A DNA stretch of 64,000 nucleotides from Acuticoccus yangtzensis (GCF_001927245.1 NZ_MJUX01000001.1:1-64000), one strand, 5' to 3'; shown: positions 29,177-41,142, numbered from the stretch's first letter. Translations and numbers: made by a program. Notes: a model not told the origin generated them from the letters alone.

Positions 29177-30088
29177 ATGCAAGAGTTTCACGTAGCCTCC
29201 ATCGGCGCCGGATCCTTCGGGCGACATCACGCCAGGCACCTCAGCCAGCACCCCCTGGTCACGACCGTCACCGTCGTGGACAGCGATGCGGCACGGGCCG
29301 AGGCGCTCGCCGAGGCGAACGGAACCCGCTGGACCACCGACATCGCGTCGATCACGCCCGACGCGGCGGTGATCGCGGTGCCGACCGAGTATCACCGCGC
29401 CATCGCCGAGCCGCTGATCGCCCGCGGCGTCTCCGTCTTCATCGAAAAGCCCATCGCCGGGACCGATGCGGACGCCGCCGCCCTCGTCGCCGCCGCCGAA
29501 CGCGCCGGCGTGGTTCTGCAGGTCGGCCATATCGAGCGGTTCAGCACCGCCTTCGCGGCCCTCGCGGCGGCCACCCGCGGCGTCACGCACATCGCCGCGC
29601 GCCGCCACAACCCGCCGCGCCCCGTCCCCCCGGTGGCCGACGTCGTGCTGGACCTCATGATCCACGACATCGACCTCGCTCTGACCCTCGCCGGCGCCAT
29701 GCCGACGACCGTCACCGCCTTCGCACCCGATGGCGGCAGCGAATCGGCCGTCGCCCGCCTCACCTTCGCGAACGGCGTCACCGCGGACCTCTCCGCCAGC
29801 CGCCTCTCGCCGGTGGTGGAACGCGTCCTCACCGTCCACGACCGTGACGGTGTGTGGCGCGCGGACCTCGCCGCCGGGCGCCTCGCCCGCACCAAGGACG
29901 GCACCATCGCGCAGGACGCCGAAATCGCCCCGCGCGACAACCTCTTCACCGAGCTCGACGAGTTCGTTCGAGCCGTCAAAGGCGGCCCCCAGCCCACCGT
30001 CACAGGCCGTGACGGACAGGCCGCCCTCGCCGTCGCGGAACGCATCCGTTCCGCGATCGCCTCCACGTCGTTCCAGTTGTCTGCCTGA
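29177..30088 (+). CDS. gnnA: Gfo/Idh/MocA oxidoreductase, GnnA-like (UDP-GlcNAc 3-dehydrogenase candidate)
   Basis: A 303-residue NAD-dependent sugar oxidoreductase. VASIGAGSFGRHHARHL is the Rossmann motif, VFIEKPIAG the conserved EKP motif, and DVVLDLMIHDIDLALTL holds the C-terminal substrate residues. The short length and pairing with a DegT aminotransferase 10 bases downstream match the GnnA/GnnB pair, which oxidises and then transaminates C3 of UDP-GlcNAc to give UDP-GlcNAc3N for lipid A with amide-linked acyl chains, a lipid A type known in many Rhizobiales. The symbol is tentative. A WlbA-like role in surface polysaccharide is the main alternative, but no other sugar-nucleotide genes are here. 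Confidence 0.7.
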   Translation: MQEFHVASIGAGSFGRHHARHLSQHPLVTTVTVVDSDAARAEALAEANGTRWTTDIASITPDAAVIAVPTEYHRAIAEPLIARGVSVFIEKPIAGTDADAAALVAAAERAGVVLQVGHIERFSTAFAALAAATRGVTHIAARRHNPPRPVPPVADVVLDLMIHDIDLALTLAGAMPTTVTAFAPDGGSESAVARLTFANGVTADLSASRLSPVVERVLTVHDRDGVWRADLAAGRLARTKDGTIAQDAEIAPRDNLFTELDEFVRAVKGGPQPTVTGRDGQAALAVAERIRSAIASTSFQLSA

Positions 30089-30098
30089 AAGGTCGAAC

Positions 30099-31265
30099 AT
30101 GACTGCCATTCTCGCGCGGGACCCGATCGTCGAAACGTCCCCGATCCCGCTGTTCGACCTCAAGCGCCAGCAGGCCCGCCTGCGTTATGACATCGACCGC
30201 CGCATCGCCAAGGCGCTCGACCACGGCCAATATATCCTCGGCCCCGAAGTCACCGAGCTCGAGCAGGACCTCGCCGCCTTCTCCGGCGTGAAGCACTGCA
30301 TCGCCGTGTCCTCAGGCCGCGACGCGCTGATCATGGCGCTGATGGCCATGGGCATCGGCCGCGGCGACGCGGTTCTGGTCCCCGCCTTCACCTTCTCGGC
30401 CACCGCCGCGGTGGTGATCGCCGTCAACGCGACCCCCATCTTCGTCGACGTCGACGAGGCGACCTACAACATGGACGCCTCCAAGATCGACGCCGCCGTC
30501 GCCTCCGCGAAGGCCCGCGGCCTGGCCCCGAAGGCCGTCATGCCGGTGGACCTCTTCGGCCGCCCGGCCGACTATCCGGCGCTGAAGGCCGCCGCCGACG
30601 CGCACGGCCTGCCGCTGATCGCCGACGCCGCGCAGTCCTTCGGCGGCGCGCTGGACGGCGCCCGCGTCGGTGCGCTGGCGCCGATCTCCTGCGTCTCCTT
30701 CTACCCCACCAAGCCGCTCGGCGCCTTCGGTGACGGCGGCGCGGTGCTGACGGACGACGACGAACTCGCCTCCGCCGTGCGCCAGATCCGCACCCACGGC
30801 CGCCAGGGCGACGGTGACGAGGCGATGCGCATCGGCATGACCGGCCGGCTCGACACCATTCAGGCGGCGATCCTCCTGTCCAAGCTCTCCGTCTTCAAGG
30901 CCGAGCTGAACCGCCGCGCCGAACTCGCCGCGCTCTATTCGGAGCTGCTGGACGGTGTCGTCACGCTGCCGGAAGCCGATACCGAGACCGTGCGCTCGGC
31001 CTGGGCGCTCTACACCGTGCGCGTCCAGTACCGCGACGCGGTGCGCCAGGCGCTGACCGACCGCCAAATCGGCACCGGCCTCTTCTACCGTGTGCCGCTG
31101 CACCGCCACCCCGCCTTCGGCGAGATGCTGACCGGCGAGGAGAAGCTGCCCGTGTCCGAGACGCTGGCGAACGAGGTCCTCAGCCTTCCCATGGGGCCGG
31201 ACCTGACCGACGACGAGGCCCGCCGCGTCGCCGAGGCCGTGTCCGAGGCCATCGCCTCCCTCTGA
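30099..31265 (+). CDS. gnnB: DegT/DnrJ/EryC1/StrS aminotransferase, GnnB-like
   Basis: A 388-residue PLP sugar aminotransferase. GPEVTELEQDLAAFSGVKH, VSSGRDALIMALMA, FVDVDEATYNMD and PLIADAAQSFGG are family motifs. The Schiff-base lysine is in SFYPTKPLGAFGDGGA. It transfers an amino group, usually from glutamate, to a keto sugar nucleotide. The ATG at 30099 lies 10 bases after gnnA with AAAGG before it; the frame extends upstream inside gnnA but that part is not real. With GnnA it would make UDP-GlcNAc3N for lipid A. A terminator follows, so the two form a complete operon. Confidence 0.75.
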   Translation: MTAILARDPIVETSPIPLFDLKRQQARLRYDIDRRIAKALDHGQYILGPEVTELEQDLAAFSGVKHCIAVSSGRDALIMALMAMGIGRGDAVLVPAFTFSATAAVVIAVNATPIFVDVDEATYNMDASKIDAAVASAKARGLAPKAVMPVDLFGRPADYPALKAAADAHGLPLIADAAQSFGGALDGARVGALAPISCVSFYPTKPLGAFGDGGAVLTDDDELASAVRQIRTHGRQGDGDEAMRIGMTGRLDTIQAAILLSKLSVFKAELNRRAELAALYSELLDGVVTLPEADTETVRSAWALYTVRVQYRDAVRQALTDRQIGTGLFYRVPLHRHPAFGEMLTGEEKLPVSETLANEVLSLPMGPDLTDDEARRVAEAVSEAIASL

Positions 31266-31291
31266 GGCGCCCCCTGCCTCCGCGACGATCC

Positions 31292-31319
31292 GAAAGCCGG
31301 CCTCAGGGCCGGCTTTTTG
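31292..31319 (+). terminator. Rho-independent terminator after the GnnB-like gene
   Basis: gaaagccggcc, a short loop, then ggccggcttttt: a GC-rich stem followed by five T, 26 bases after the stop codon. This is the clearest intrinsic terminator in the window. Confidence 0.85.
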
Positions 31320-31485
31320 GTTGGTGGTGGGCGTCATTCTCCATCCGGCCTGCGCGCCGGGGCGCGGTGCCGCACCGCTTGGCAAGGCTCGGCCAAGCGT
31401 GCAATCTCGCTGCATCGCTCGGAGGATAGGGCGCGCTCCCGCCCCTTTCCCGCGCCGAGCTTGCCCCGATGATGGAGACCGGATC

Positions 31486-32499
31486 ATGCGATCCCTCGCG
31501 CTCGCCCTCCCCCTCGCCCTCTGCCTGATCGCCGGGCCCGCCACCGCGCAGACGGTCCTGCGCATGGCCAACTGGCTGCCCCCCAGCCACCCGTTGATGA
31601 AGGACGTGATGGTGCCCTACGCGGCCGCCATCGCCGAGGCGACGGAAGGGCGCGTCACCGTCCAGATCCTCGACGCGCCGCTGGGTCCGCCGCCCGCCCA
31701 CTACGACTTCGCCGTCAACGGCATCGCCGACATCACCTACGGCGTGCACGGCTACAATCCCGGCCGCTTCAAGACCGTCTCCATCGCCGAAATGCCGTTC
31801 CTGGGCGACAGCGCGGAGACCCTCTCCGTCGCCTACTGGCGCGTTTACGAGGACATGCTGGCCGGCGCCGGCGAATCGGACGACGTGAAGGTCCTCGCCG
31901 TCTTCACCCACGGCCCCGGCGAGATCTTCACCGAAGGCGTGGACCTTTCCGCCGGCATGCCGCTGGAGGGCACCAAGATTCGCGTCGGCGGCGGCATCGC
32001 GGGTGACGTGGCGGCGGCGCTCGGCGCGGCGCCCATGCTCGCCCCCTCGTCGAAGACCTACGAGCTTTTGTCGGGCGGCGTCGCGGACGGGATCCTCTTC
32101 CCGTTCGAATCGGTCACCTTCTTCAAGCTCGATTCGCTGCTCGACCGCGGCTTGACCGTGCCCGGCGGGCTCTACAACACCTCCTTCTTCGTGGTGATGA
32201 ACAAGGCCCGCTGGGAGAGCCTCTCGGCCGAGGATCAGGCCGCCATCGACACGGTGTCCGGCGAGGCGCTCGCCCGCATGGCCGGCCAGGCCTGGGACAA
32301 GGCCGACGCCGCGGGCCGCGCCGCCATGGAGGGCAAGATCACCCTCACCGAGGCGACGCCCGAGCAGATCGACGCCTTCACCGCCGCGCTCCAGCCGGTC
32401 ATCGACGCCAAGCTCGCCGAGGCGGACGAAGCCGGGATCAACGCCCGCGCCGCCCTCGCCGCCTTGAAGGCCGAGATCGAGACCGTCACCGCCGAATGA
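31486..32499 (+). CDS. dctP: TRAP transporter substrate-binding protein (DctP family)
   Basis: A 337-residue periplasmic receptor that captures an organic acid and hands it to the DctQM permease. It has a Sec signal peptide (LALALPLALCLIAGPATAQ). ANWLPPSHPLMKDVM, VNGIADITYGVHGYNPGRF, KIRVGGGIAGDVAAALGA and VADGILFPFESVTFFKL are DctP-family segments, and the arginine in KIRVGG is the usual carboxylate-binding residue. The ATG at 31486 precedes the signal peptide; the open frame upstream is not used. It overlaps dctQ by ATGA. Position next to the aromatic catabolic genes suggests uptake of a related carboxylate, but that is inference. Confidence 0.9.
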   Translation: MRSLALALPLALCLIAGPATAQTVLRMANWLPPSHPLMKDVMVPYAAAIAEATEGRVTVQILDAPLGPPPAHYDFAVNGIADITYGVHGYNPGRFKTVSIAEMPFLGDSAETLSVAYWRVYEDMLAGAGESDDVKVLAVFTHGPGEIFTEGVDLSAGMPLEGTKIRVGGGIAGDVAAALGAAPMLAPSSKTYELLSGGVADGILFPFESVTFFKLDSLLDRGLTVPGGLYNTSFFVVMNKARWESLSAEDQAAIDTVSGEALARMAGQAWDKADAAGRAAMEGKITLTEATPEQIDAFTAALQPVIDAKLAEADEAGINARAALAALKAEIETVTAE

Positions 32500-33071
32500 C
32501 CGGCCCCGACCGCGCCGCCGCTCCCTACACCGCGGACGACTCCGCCGCGACAGACCCTGCCGCGACAGACCCCGCCGCGCCGCTGGTCCTCGGCCCGGTG
32601 CGGCTCGCACTCGCGGTGCTTGCGGCGGTGCTCCTCCTCGGCCTCATGGGGATCACCGTGGCGGACGTGGCGGGACGCTACCTCTTCAACGCCCCCATCT
32701 TCGGCGCGGCCGAGATCACCGAGCTGTTACTCGCCGCCGTCATCTTCTGCGGCCTCCCCGCCGTCTGCCTCGACGATGGCCACGTCACCGTGCGGCTCCT
32801 GACCGACAAGCTCGGCCCCCGCGCCCGCGCGGTCGAGCTTGGCGCGGCGCGGCTCTTCACGGCTGCCGCCCTCGGCCTCGTCGCGTGGCGGCTCGCGGTG
32901 CAGGGCCAGCGGCTCGGCTCCTATGGCGAGGTCACCACCTACCTCGCCCTTCCGGTCGCGCCGATCGCCTACACGGCGGCGGCGCTGTCGGGCCTCGCCG
33001 CCTGCCTCACACTCGCCCTCGTCGTCACCGGAGCGGGGCACGGCGGCACCAGGCGCGGCAGCCCCGCCTGA
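32496..33071 (+). CDS. dctQ: TRAP transporter small permease (DctQ family)
   Basis: A 191-residue membrane protein with four hydrophobic segments (from about residues 30, 70, 110 and 150). FNAPIFGAAEITELLLAAVI and DDGHVTVRLLTDKLGPRARA are typical of DctQ. It forms the small membrane subunit with DctM. The start overlaps the dctP stop (ATGA). The first 25 residues are a low-complexity acidic leader with a repeated AATDPA unit. Confidence 0.85.
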   Translation: MTGPDRAAAPYTADDSAATDPAATDPAAPLVLGPVRLALAVLAAVLLLGLMGITVADVAGRYLFNAPIFGAAEITELLLAAVIFCGLPAVCLDDGHVTVRLLTDKLGPRARAVELGAARLFTAAALGLVAWRLAVQGQRLGSYGEVTTYLALPVAPIAYTAAALSGLAACLTLALVVTGAGHGGTRRGSPA

Positions 33072-33132
33072 CCCGCATTTGACCTTTCCCGCCGGGCCAT
33101 GGCGGCCCGGCCCGACCGGAGCGTTACCGCCC

Positions 33133-34416
33133 ATGGACTGGCCCTACGGCATGGCGATCCTCGTCGCCCTCATGATGATGGGCGTCCCCATCGCCTTCGC
33201 CATGATGACGGTCGGTGTCGGCGGCGTCGCCTCGATCATCGGCATCGGACCGGCCCTCTCCCTGCTCGGCCAGACCTATTTCGACAACGCCCGCAACTAC
33301 TCCCTCTCCGTGCTGCCCCTCTTCCTCATGATGGGCAACTTCGTCATGCAGTCGGGCATCGCCGGCGACCTCTACACCGCCGCCCACGCCTGGCTGAGGC
33401 ACCGGCGCGGCGGCCTCGCCATGGCCACCATCGTCGCCTGCGGCGGCTTCTCCTCGGTGTGCGGATCCTCCCTCGCCACCGCCGCCACCATGTCCAAGAT
33501 CGCGCTCCCGTCCATGCGCCGCTTCGGCTACCCGGACAGCCTCTCCACCGCCTCCATCGCCGCCGGCGGAACGCTCGGCATCCTCATCCCGCCGTCCGTC
33601 ATCCTCATCTTCTACGGCATCATGACGAGCCAGGACATCGGCGCCCTCTTCCTCGCCGGGGTCGTTCCGGGCCTCGTCGGCGTCGTCCTCTACGTGGCCG
33701 CCGTGCGCATCGCCATCGCCGCCGGGGGGATCGAGCTGCCGCGCGAGGAGGCGCTGCCGCTCGGCCAACGCATCCGCGCCCTCAAGGGCGTCTCCGGCGC
33801 GCTTCTCCTCTTCGCCTTCGTCATGGGCGGCATCTATTTCGGCGTCTTCACCGTCACCGAGGCGGCGGGCTGCGGCGCCGCCGGGGCGCTCGTCCTCACC
33901 ATCGCCCGCGGCCGCCTCGCCCCGCGCGAAACCTTCGCCACCCTGTTCGAGACCGCCAAGATGACGGCGATGATGTTCTTCATCCTGTTCGGCGCCCTCA
34001 CCTTCGCCAACTACGTCACCCTCTCCGGCATGACGACGGATCTGCGCGAAGCCCTCGGCCTCCTCTCCTCGCCGCTCGCCATCATCGTGACCATGTTTGC
34101 CATTTACATCGTCCTCGGCTGCGTCCTGGAGAGCTTGTCGATGATCGTCCTCACGGTGCCGATCTTCTACCCCGTCGCCCAGGCGGCCGGGTTCGATCTC
34201 GTCTGGTTCGGCATCTTCGTCGTCGTCGCCACCGAGATCAGCTACATCACGCCCCCCGTCGGCATGAACGCCTTCGTGCTCACGTCGGTGAACAAGGGGC
34301 TGAAGCTCGGCACCGTGTTCCGCGGCCTCGTCCCGTTCGTGGCGATGGACATGGTGCGCGTCGCCCTCCTCATCGCCGTTCCGGGGCTGGCCCTCTTCCT
34401 TCCCGGAACAATGTGA
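33133..34416 (+). CDS. dctM: TRAP transporter large permease (DctM family)
   Basis: A 427-residue polytopic membrane protein with about 12 helices, the sodium-driven channel subunit of the TRAP system. GNFVMQSGIAGDLYTAAHAW, SSVCGSSLATAATMSKIALP, GTLGILIPPSVILIFYG and ITPPVGMNAFVLTSVNKG are hallmark DctM segments. The ATG at 33133 is the family start; the frame is open upstream through dctQ. It is the last gene of the dctPQM operon, with the flavoprotein gene 86 bases later. Confidence 0.93.
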   Translation: MDWPYGMAILVALMMMGVPIAFAMMTVGVGGVASIIGIGPALSLLGQTYFDNARNYSLSVLPLFLMMGNFVMQSGIAGDLYTAAHAWLRHRRGGLAMATIVACGGFSSVCGSSLATAATMSKIALPSMRRFGYPDSLSTASIAAGGTLGILIPPSVILIFYGIMTSQDIGALFLAGVVPGLVGVVLYVAAVRIAIAAGGIELPREEALPLGQRIRALKGVSGALLLFAFVMGGIYFGVFTVTEAAGCGAAGALVLTIARGRLAPRETFATLFETAKMTAMMFFILFGALTFANYVTLSGMTTDLREALGLLSSPLAIIVTMFAIYIVLGCVLESLSMIVLTVPIFYPVAQAAGFDLVWFGIFVVVATEISYITPPVGMNAFVLTSVNKGLKLGTVFRGLVPFVAMDMVRVALLIAVPGLALFLPGTM

Positions 34417-34448
34417 GCGCCCCGCCCGCTGCCCCCTGGACCGCAACC

Positions 34449-34466
34449 ATTTTAGGCTTAAACTAA
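34449..34466 (+). promoter_or_regulatory. Operator-like motif upstream of the fused flavoprotein gene
   Basis: The sequence attttaggcttaaactaa is AT-rich in a GC-rich setting, is partly palindromic (TTTA..TAAA) and lies about 40 bases before the start of the monooxygenase/reductase gene. A close relative occurs at 43973-43990 before the SDR-MarR operon. It is a candidate binding site for the cluster's MarR regulator. Confidence 0.4.
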
Positions 34467-34502
34467 CACCGCGAACGAGACGGCACAGCGCGGGAGGACC
34501 CG

Positions 34503-36887
<2,385 letters not shown>

Positions 36888-37215
36888 GCCGCGTTGCCCC
36901 CGCGCGACCGCGGGACCGCGCCGCCCGGCGCGCCCCGGTTCCGCGACCGCCACCCCCGTCCGCCCTCGTCCGCCCCCTGTCCGCCCTCGTCCGCTCCATG
37001 GCTGGGCAGGTCCCGCCCGTTCGCTCAGCACAACGCCGGTTGTCTCATCAATTGTGGCGAGACATTCTCCGATGCGACGAAAGCAGTTGCCGCCCAATAT
37101 TTTATGCGTAAAGTATTTGGAAGCGGGCGCAGCGGCTGGGTGCGCAAGGATTGGCGGGATATTTCTCGCCAAGCCAGCGCGCTGTGCAAAAGAACACTCG
37201 CGTGGAGAGACGTGG
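36888..37215. other. Intergenic region before the ABC importer operon
   Basis: This 328-base spacer holds a 16-base direct repeat (36958-36973 and 36979-36994, gtccgccctcgtccgc). Toward 37090-37120 it becomes AT-rich (caatattttatgcgtaaag), a likely promoter region for the ABC operon. No gene was recognised. Confidence 0.45.
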
Positions 37216-38388
37216 ATGAGGACTATTCTGAAAGTCGGCGCCGCCCTGTTGGCGACGACCATCGTCGCCGGCCCGGCCATGGCCCAGGACGGCGTCAAGA
37301 TCGGCATCATGTTGACGCTGTCGGGCCCGCCCGCCGTCCTCGGTGAGCAGGCCAAGAACGGCTTCGAACTCGCGGTCGAGAAGATGGGCGGCCAGCTCGG
37401 CGGCATCCCGACCGAGATCATCGTCGTCGACGACGAGCTGAAGCCGGACATCGCCGCCACCAAGGCGCGCGAGCTGGTCGAGCGGGACGGCGCCGACTTC
37501 GTTGTCGGGCCGATCTTCTCCAACATCATGCAGGCGATCGCCAAACCCGTGACCGACGCGGGCGCCTTCCTCATCAGCCCCAACGCCGGCACCTCCACCT
37601 TCGCCGGGGCCGAGTGCAACCCGAACCTCTTCGTCGCCTCCTACCAGAACGATCAGGTTCACGAAGTCCTCGGCAAGTATGCGCAGGACACCGGCTACAG
37701 CCGCGTCTTCCTGATGGCGCCGAATTACCAGGCCGGCAAGGACGCGCTGGCCGGCTTCCGCCACTCCTACGAAGGCGAAGTCGTCGGCGAAGTGTTCGTG
37801 CCGCTCGGCCAGCTCGACTTCTCGGCCGAACTGGCGCAGATCGCCGCCTACCAGCCGGACGCCATCTACACCTTCATGCCGGGCGGCATGGGCGTGAACC
37901 TCGTCAAGCAGTACCGCCAGGCGGGGCTCGACACGATCCCCTTCCTCTCAGCCTTCACCGTCGACGAGACGACGCTTCCCGCCCAGCAGGACGCGGCGGT
38001 CGGCTTCTTCGGCGGCGCCAACTGGGCGCCCGACCTCGACAACGAGGCCTCGAAGGAATTCGTTGCCGCCTACGAAGAAAAGTACGGCGCGGTGCCCGGC
38101 ACCTACGCGATGCAGGCCTACGACGCGGCCCAGCTCATCGACAGCGCGATCAAGGCCGCCGGGGGCGACGTGTCGGACTCCGACGCGATCCGCGCGGGCC
38201 TGCGCGCGGCGGACATCACCTCGCTGCGCGGTGACTTCAAGTTCGGACCCAACAACTACCCGATCCAGGACTTCTACCTGGTGAAGGTCGCCAAGCGCGA
38301 CGACGGCAAGTTCGAGACGCAGATCGCCGAAAAGATCTTCGACGACTACGCCGACAACTACGCCTCCCAGTGCCAGATGGCGAAATAA
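37216..38388 (+). CDS. Branched-chain-type ABC transporter substrate-binding protein
   Basis: A 390-residue periplasmic receptor of the Leu/Ile/Val-binding (HbaE/BenK-like) family with a signal peptide ending near AGPAMAQ. GVKIGIMLTLSGPPAVLGEQ is the family start. ADFVVGPIFSNIMQAIAKPV, PNYQAGKDALAGFRHSYEG and VPGTYAMQAYDAAQLIDSAI are typical segments. Relatives bind amino acids or aromatic acids such as benzoate and 4-hydroxybenzoate. The position inside an aromatic catabolic region suggests an aromatic carboxylate. The ATG at 37216 precedes the signal peptide and follows a GAGAGACGTGG ribosome-binding region. Confidence 0.9.
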   Translation: MRTILKVGAALLATTIVAGPAMAQDGVKIGIMLTLSGPPAVLGEQAKNGFELAVEKMGGQLGGIPTEIIVVDDELKPDIAATKARELVERDGADFVVGPIFSNIMQAIAKPVTDAGAFLISPNAGTSTFAGAECNPNLFVASYQNDQVHEVLGKYAQDTGYSRVFLMAPNYQAGKDALAGFRHSYEGEVVGEVFVPLGQLDFSAELAQIAAYQPDAIYTFMPGGMGVNLVKQYRQAGLDTIPFLSAFTVDETTLPAQQDAAVGFFGGANWAPDLDNEASKEFVAAYEEKYGAVPGTYAMQAYDAAQLIDSAIKAAGGDVSDSDAIRAGLRAADITSLRGDFKFGPNNYPIQDFYLVKVAKRDDGKFETQIAEKIFDDYADNYASQCQMAK

Positions 38389-38474
38389 CACCGACGACCG
38401 GCGCCCCTCCGGGGGTGCCGGCCCGCGCGTGTGCCCCGCGCGGCGCACCCCGACACACCGGCAACACGGGGACC

Positions 38475-39398
38475 ATGACGAACCTCCTCCTGCTCCAGGC
38501 GCTGAACGGCCTACAGTTCGGCATCCTCCTGTTCCTCGTCGCGGCGGGCCTGACGCTGATCTTCGGCATCATGGACCTCATCAACCTCGCCCACGGCGTG
38601 CTCTACATGGTGGGTGCCTATCTGACGGCGACCTTCACCTCGCTGACGGGCGACTTCTTCATCGGCCTTGCCCTGGCGCTCCCCGCGGCGCTCCTCTTCG
38701 GCATCGTCCTCGAACGGCTGATCTTCAGCCAGCTCTACGACCGCGACCACCTGGAGCAGGTGCTCGCCACCTTCGGCCTCATCCTCATCCTCAACGAGGG
38801 GGTGAAGATGATCTGGGGTGCGGCGCCGCTGTCCGTGCCGATCCCCGACATCCTGTCCGGCTCCGTGCCGCTCATCGGGCCGATGCGCTTTCCGGTCTTC
38901 CGCATCGTCATCATCGCCGCCGGACTAGTGACCGCGCTCGGCCTGTGGTTCCTCGTGGCGCGTACCCGCATCGGCATGCTGCTGCGCGCCGGGGCCACCA
39001 ATGCGCCGATGGTCTCGGCCCTCGGCGTCGACGTGAAGCGGCTCTTCATGCTCGTCTTCGGTCTCGGGGCGATGCTGGCCGGGTTCGCGGGGGCGATGGT
39101 GGCGCCGATCCTTTCCGTCGAGCCGGGGATGGGCAACAACATCCTCATCCTCACCTTCGTCGTCATCGTCATCGGCGGGGTGGGGTCGATCCGCGGGGCC
39201 TTCGTGGCCGCCATCCTCGTCGGCGTGGTCGACACGGTGGGGCGCACCTTCGGCCCCATCATCCTCAGAAGCCTGATGGACCCCTCCGCCGCCTCGCAGA
39301 CCGGCCGCACTTTGGCGCCGATGCTGATCTATATCCTGATGGCGGCGGTCCTCTTCGCGCGTCCCTCGGGCCTCTTCCCCAAGGCGGGCGCATCGTGA
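38475..39398 (+). CDS. Branched-chain-type ABC transporter permease (LivH)
   Basis: A 307-residue membrane permease with eight or nine hydrophobic segments. NGLQFGILLFLVAAGLTLIF, GIMDLINLAHGVLYMVGAY and GVGSIRGAFVAAILVGVVDT are LivH signatures. It forms the heterodimeric channel with the next gene product. The ATG at 38475 begins the first membrane helix. It shares GTGA with the following permease gene. Confidence 0.92.
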   Translation: MTNLLLLQALNGLQFGILLFLVAAGLTLIFGIMDLINLAHGVLYMVGAYLTATFTSLTGDFFIGLALALPAALLFGIVLERLIFSQLYDRDHLEQVLATFGLILILNEGVKMIWGAAPLSVPIPDILSGSVPLIGPMRFPVFRIVIIAAGLVTALGLWFLVARTRIGMLLRAGATNAPMVSALGVDVKRLFMLVFGLGAMLAGFAGAMVAPILSVEPGMGNNILILTFVVIVIGGVGSIRGAFVAAILVGVVDTVGRTFGPIILRSLMDPSAASQTGRTLAPMLIYILMAAVLFARPSGLFPKAGAS

Positions 39399-40399
39399 GC
39401 GAGACCACCCTCACCAGCGCCGCCGACGCCGCTTCCCCCGCCCGCCCGCGCCTCGCCGGCCGTGGCGCGCTCATCGGCGGCATCGTCCTCCTCGCCCTCT
39501 TCGCGGTGCTGCCTCCCGCGGCGACGGCGATGGGCGACCCCTTCCTCGTCGTCACCGCCACGCGCATCGTCATCTTCGCCATCGCCGCCTTGTCGCTGGA
39601 CCTCGTCCTCGGCTACGGCGCCATGGTCTCGTTCGGCCACGCCGCCTTCCTCGGCTTCGGCGCCTATGCGGTGGTCATCCTCGCGGCCGCGGGCATCGAC
39701 GACCTCCTCCTCCAGTCGCTCGCCGCCATCGCCGGCTCGGCCCTCTTCGCCCTCGTCACCGGCGCGATCTCACTGCGCACCAAGGGCGTCTACTTCATCA
39801 TGATCACGCTGGCCTTCGGGCAGATGGCGTACTTCTTCTTCGTCTCGCTGTCGGCGTTCGGCGGTGACGACGGACGCACCCTGCAACACCGCTCGACCCT
39901 CTTCGGCGCACCTCTGATCGAAAACGACGTCACCTTCTACTACATCGCCCTCGCCGTCCTCGCGGCGGCCTTCGTCCTGCTGCGCACCGTGGTCGCCTCG
40001 CGCTTCGGCCGGGTGCTGCGGGGGACGCGCGACAACCGTGTCCGCATGCAGGCGATCGGCTTCGCGCCGTTCGGCTACCAGCTCACGGCCTACGTCATCG
40101 CCGGTGCGCTGTGCGGCCTCGCCGGCGTCCTCCTGGCGAACCAGACCGAATTCGTGTCGCCCGCCTTCATGACCTGGCAGCGCTCGGGCGAACTCATCGT
40201 CATGGTGGTGCTGGGCGGCATGGGCACGCTGACCGGGGCGATCGCCGGTGCGGTCGGCTTCCTCGTCCTCGAAGAGGTGCTGTCCGGGCTGACCGAGCAC
40301 TGGCACATCGTCTTCGGCGCCATCATCGTCCTTCTGGTGCTCTATACACGCGGCGGCATCGCGGGCCTGTTCTCCCGCCTCTTCGGGGGCCGCGCATGA
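39395..40399 (+). CDS. Branched-chain-type ABC transporter permease (LivM)
   Basis: A 334-residue membrane permease. LDLVLGYGAMVSFGHAAFLG, FIMITLAFGQMAYFFFVSLS, RFGRVLRGTRDNRVRMQAIG and GGMGTLTGAIAGAVGFLVLE are LivM hallmarks. The start is a GTG at 39395 overlapping the LivH stop (GTGA). The stop overlaps the next ATG (ATGA). A longer upstream open frame lies inside livH and is not real. Confidence 0.92.
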   Translation: MSETTLTSAADAASPARPRLAGRGALIGGIVLLALFAVLPPAATAMGDPFLVVTATRIVIFAIAALSLDLVLGYGAMVSFGHAAFLGFGAYAVVILAAAGIDDLLLQSLAAIAGSALFALVTGAISLRTKGVYFIMITLAFGQMAYFFFVSLSAFGGDDGRTLQHRSTLFGAPLIENDVTFYYIALAVLAAAFVLLRTVVASRFGRVLRGTRDNRVRMQAIGFAPFGYQLTAYVIAGALCGLAGVLLANQTEFVSPAFMTWQRSGELIVMVVLGGMGTLTGAIAGAVGFLVLEEVLSGLTEHWHIVFGAIIVLLVLYTRGGIAGLFSRLFGGRA

Positions 40400-41141
40400 G
40401 CGCCCTCCTCTCCATCCGCGACTTGCGCAAGTCCTACGGCGCGCTGAAGGTGACCGACGGCATCTCGCTCGACGTTCCCGCGGGCGAGCTGCACGCCATC
40501 ATCGGCCCCAACGGCGCGGGCAAGACGACGTTCATCCACCAGCTCTCGGGCAGCCTCAAAAGCGATTCCGGCGCGGTCCACTTCGACGGCGCCGACATCA
40601 CGCGTCTCTCCATGGTGGCCCGCGTCAAGCGCGGCCTCGCCCGCTCGTTCCAGATCACCTCGATCCTCGACGGCTTCTCGGTGCTGGAGAACGTGGCGAC
40701 CGCGGTGCAGGCCCGGTCCGGCTCGTCCTTCCGCTTCCTCACCCCGGCTGCGTCCGAGACCGCGCTCAACGCCGAGGCGATGGAGGCGCTCGCCCGCGTC
40801 AACCTCGCCGACCGCGCCCACCGCCAGGCGGGCACGCTCTCGCACGGCGAGAAGCGGCAGCTCGAAATCGCCATCGCCCTCGCCACGGGCGCCAAGATGC
40901 TCCTCCTCGACGAACCTCTCGCCGGAACGGGCCACGAGGAAGGCGCCATCCTCATCGACCTGATGCGTCAGCTCAAATCCACCCACACCATCATGCTGAT
41001 CGAACACGACATGGAGGCGGTGTTCGCGCTCGCGGACCGTGTCAGCGTCCTCGTCTACGGCAAGCTGATCGCGACGGGGGACCCGGCGGCGGTGCGCGCC
41101 GACCCCGCGGTGCGCGCCGCCTATCTGGGGGAGGACGCCTG

Positions 41142-41142
<1 letters not shown>
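40396..41142 (+). CDS. Branched-chain-type ABC transporter ATP-binding protein (LivG)
   Basis: A 248-residue ATPase subunit. Walker A is GPNGAGKTTFI, the ABC signature region is TLSHGEKRQLEIAIALATG, Walker B is MLLLDEPLAG and the switch histidine is in MLIEHDMEAVF. SFQITSILDGFSVLENV fits the LivG subgroup. It begins at the ATGA overlap with livM and ends at a TGATG overlap with the second ATPase gene. Confidence 0.92.
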
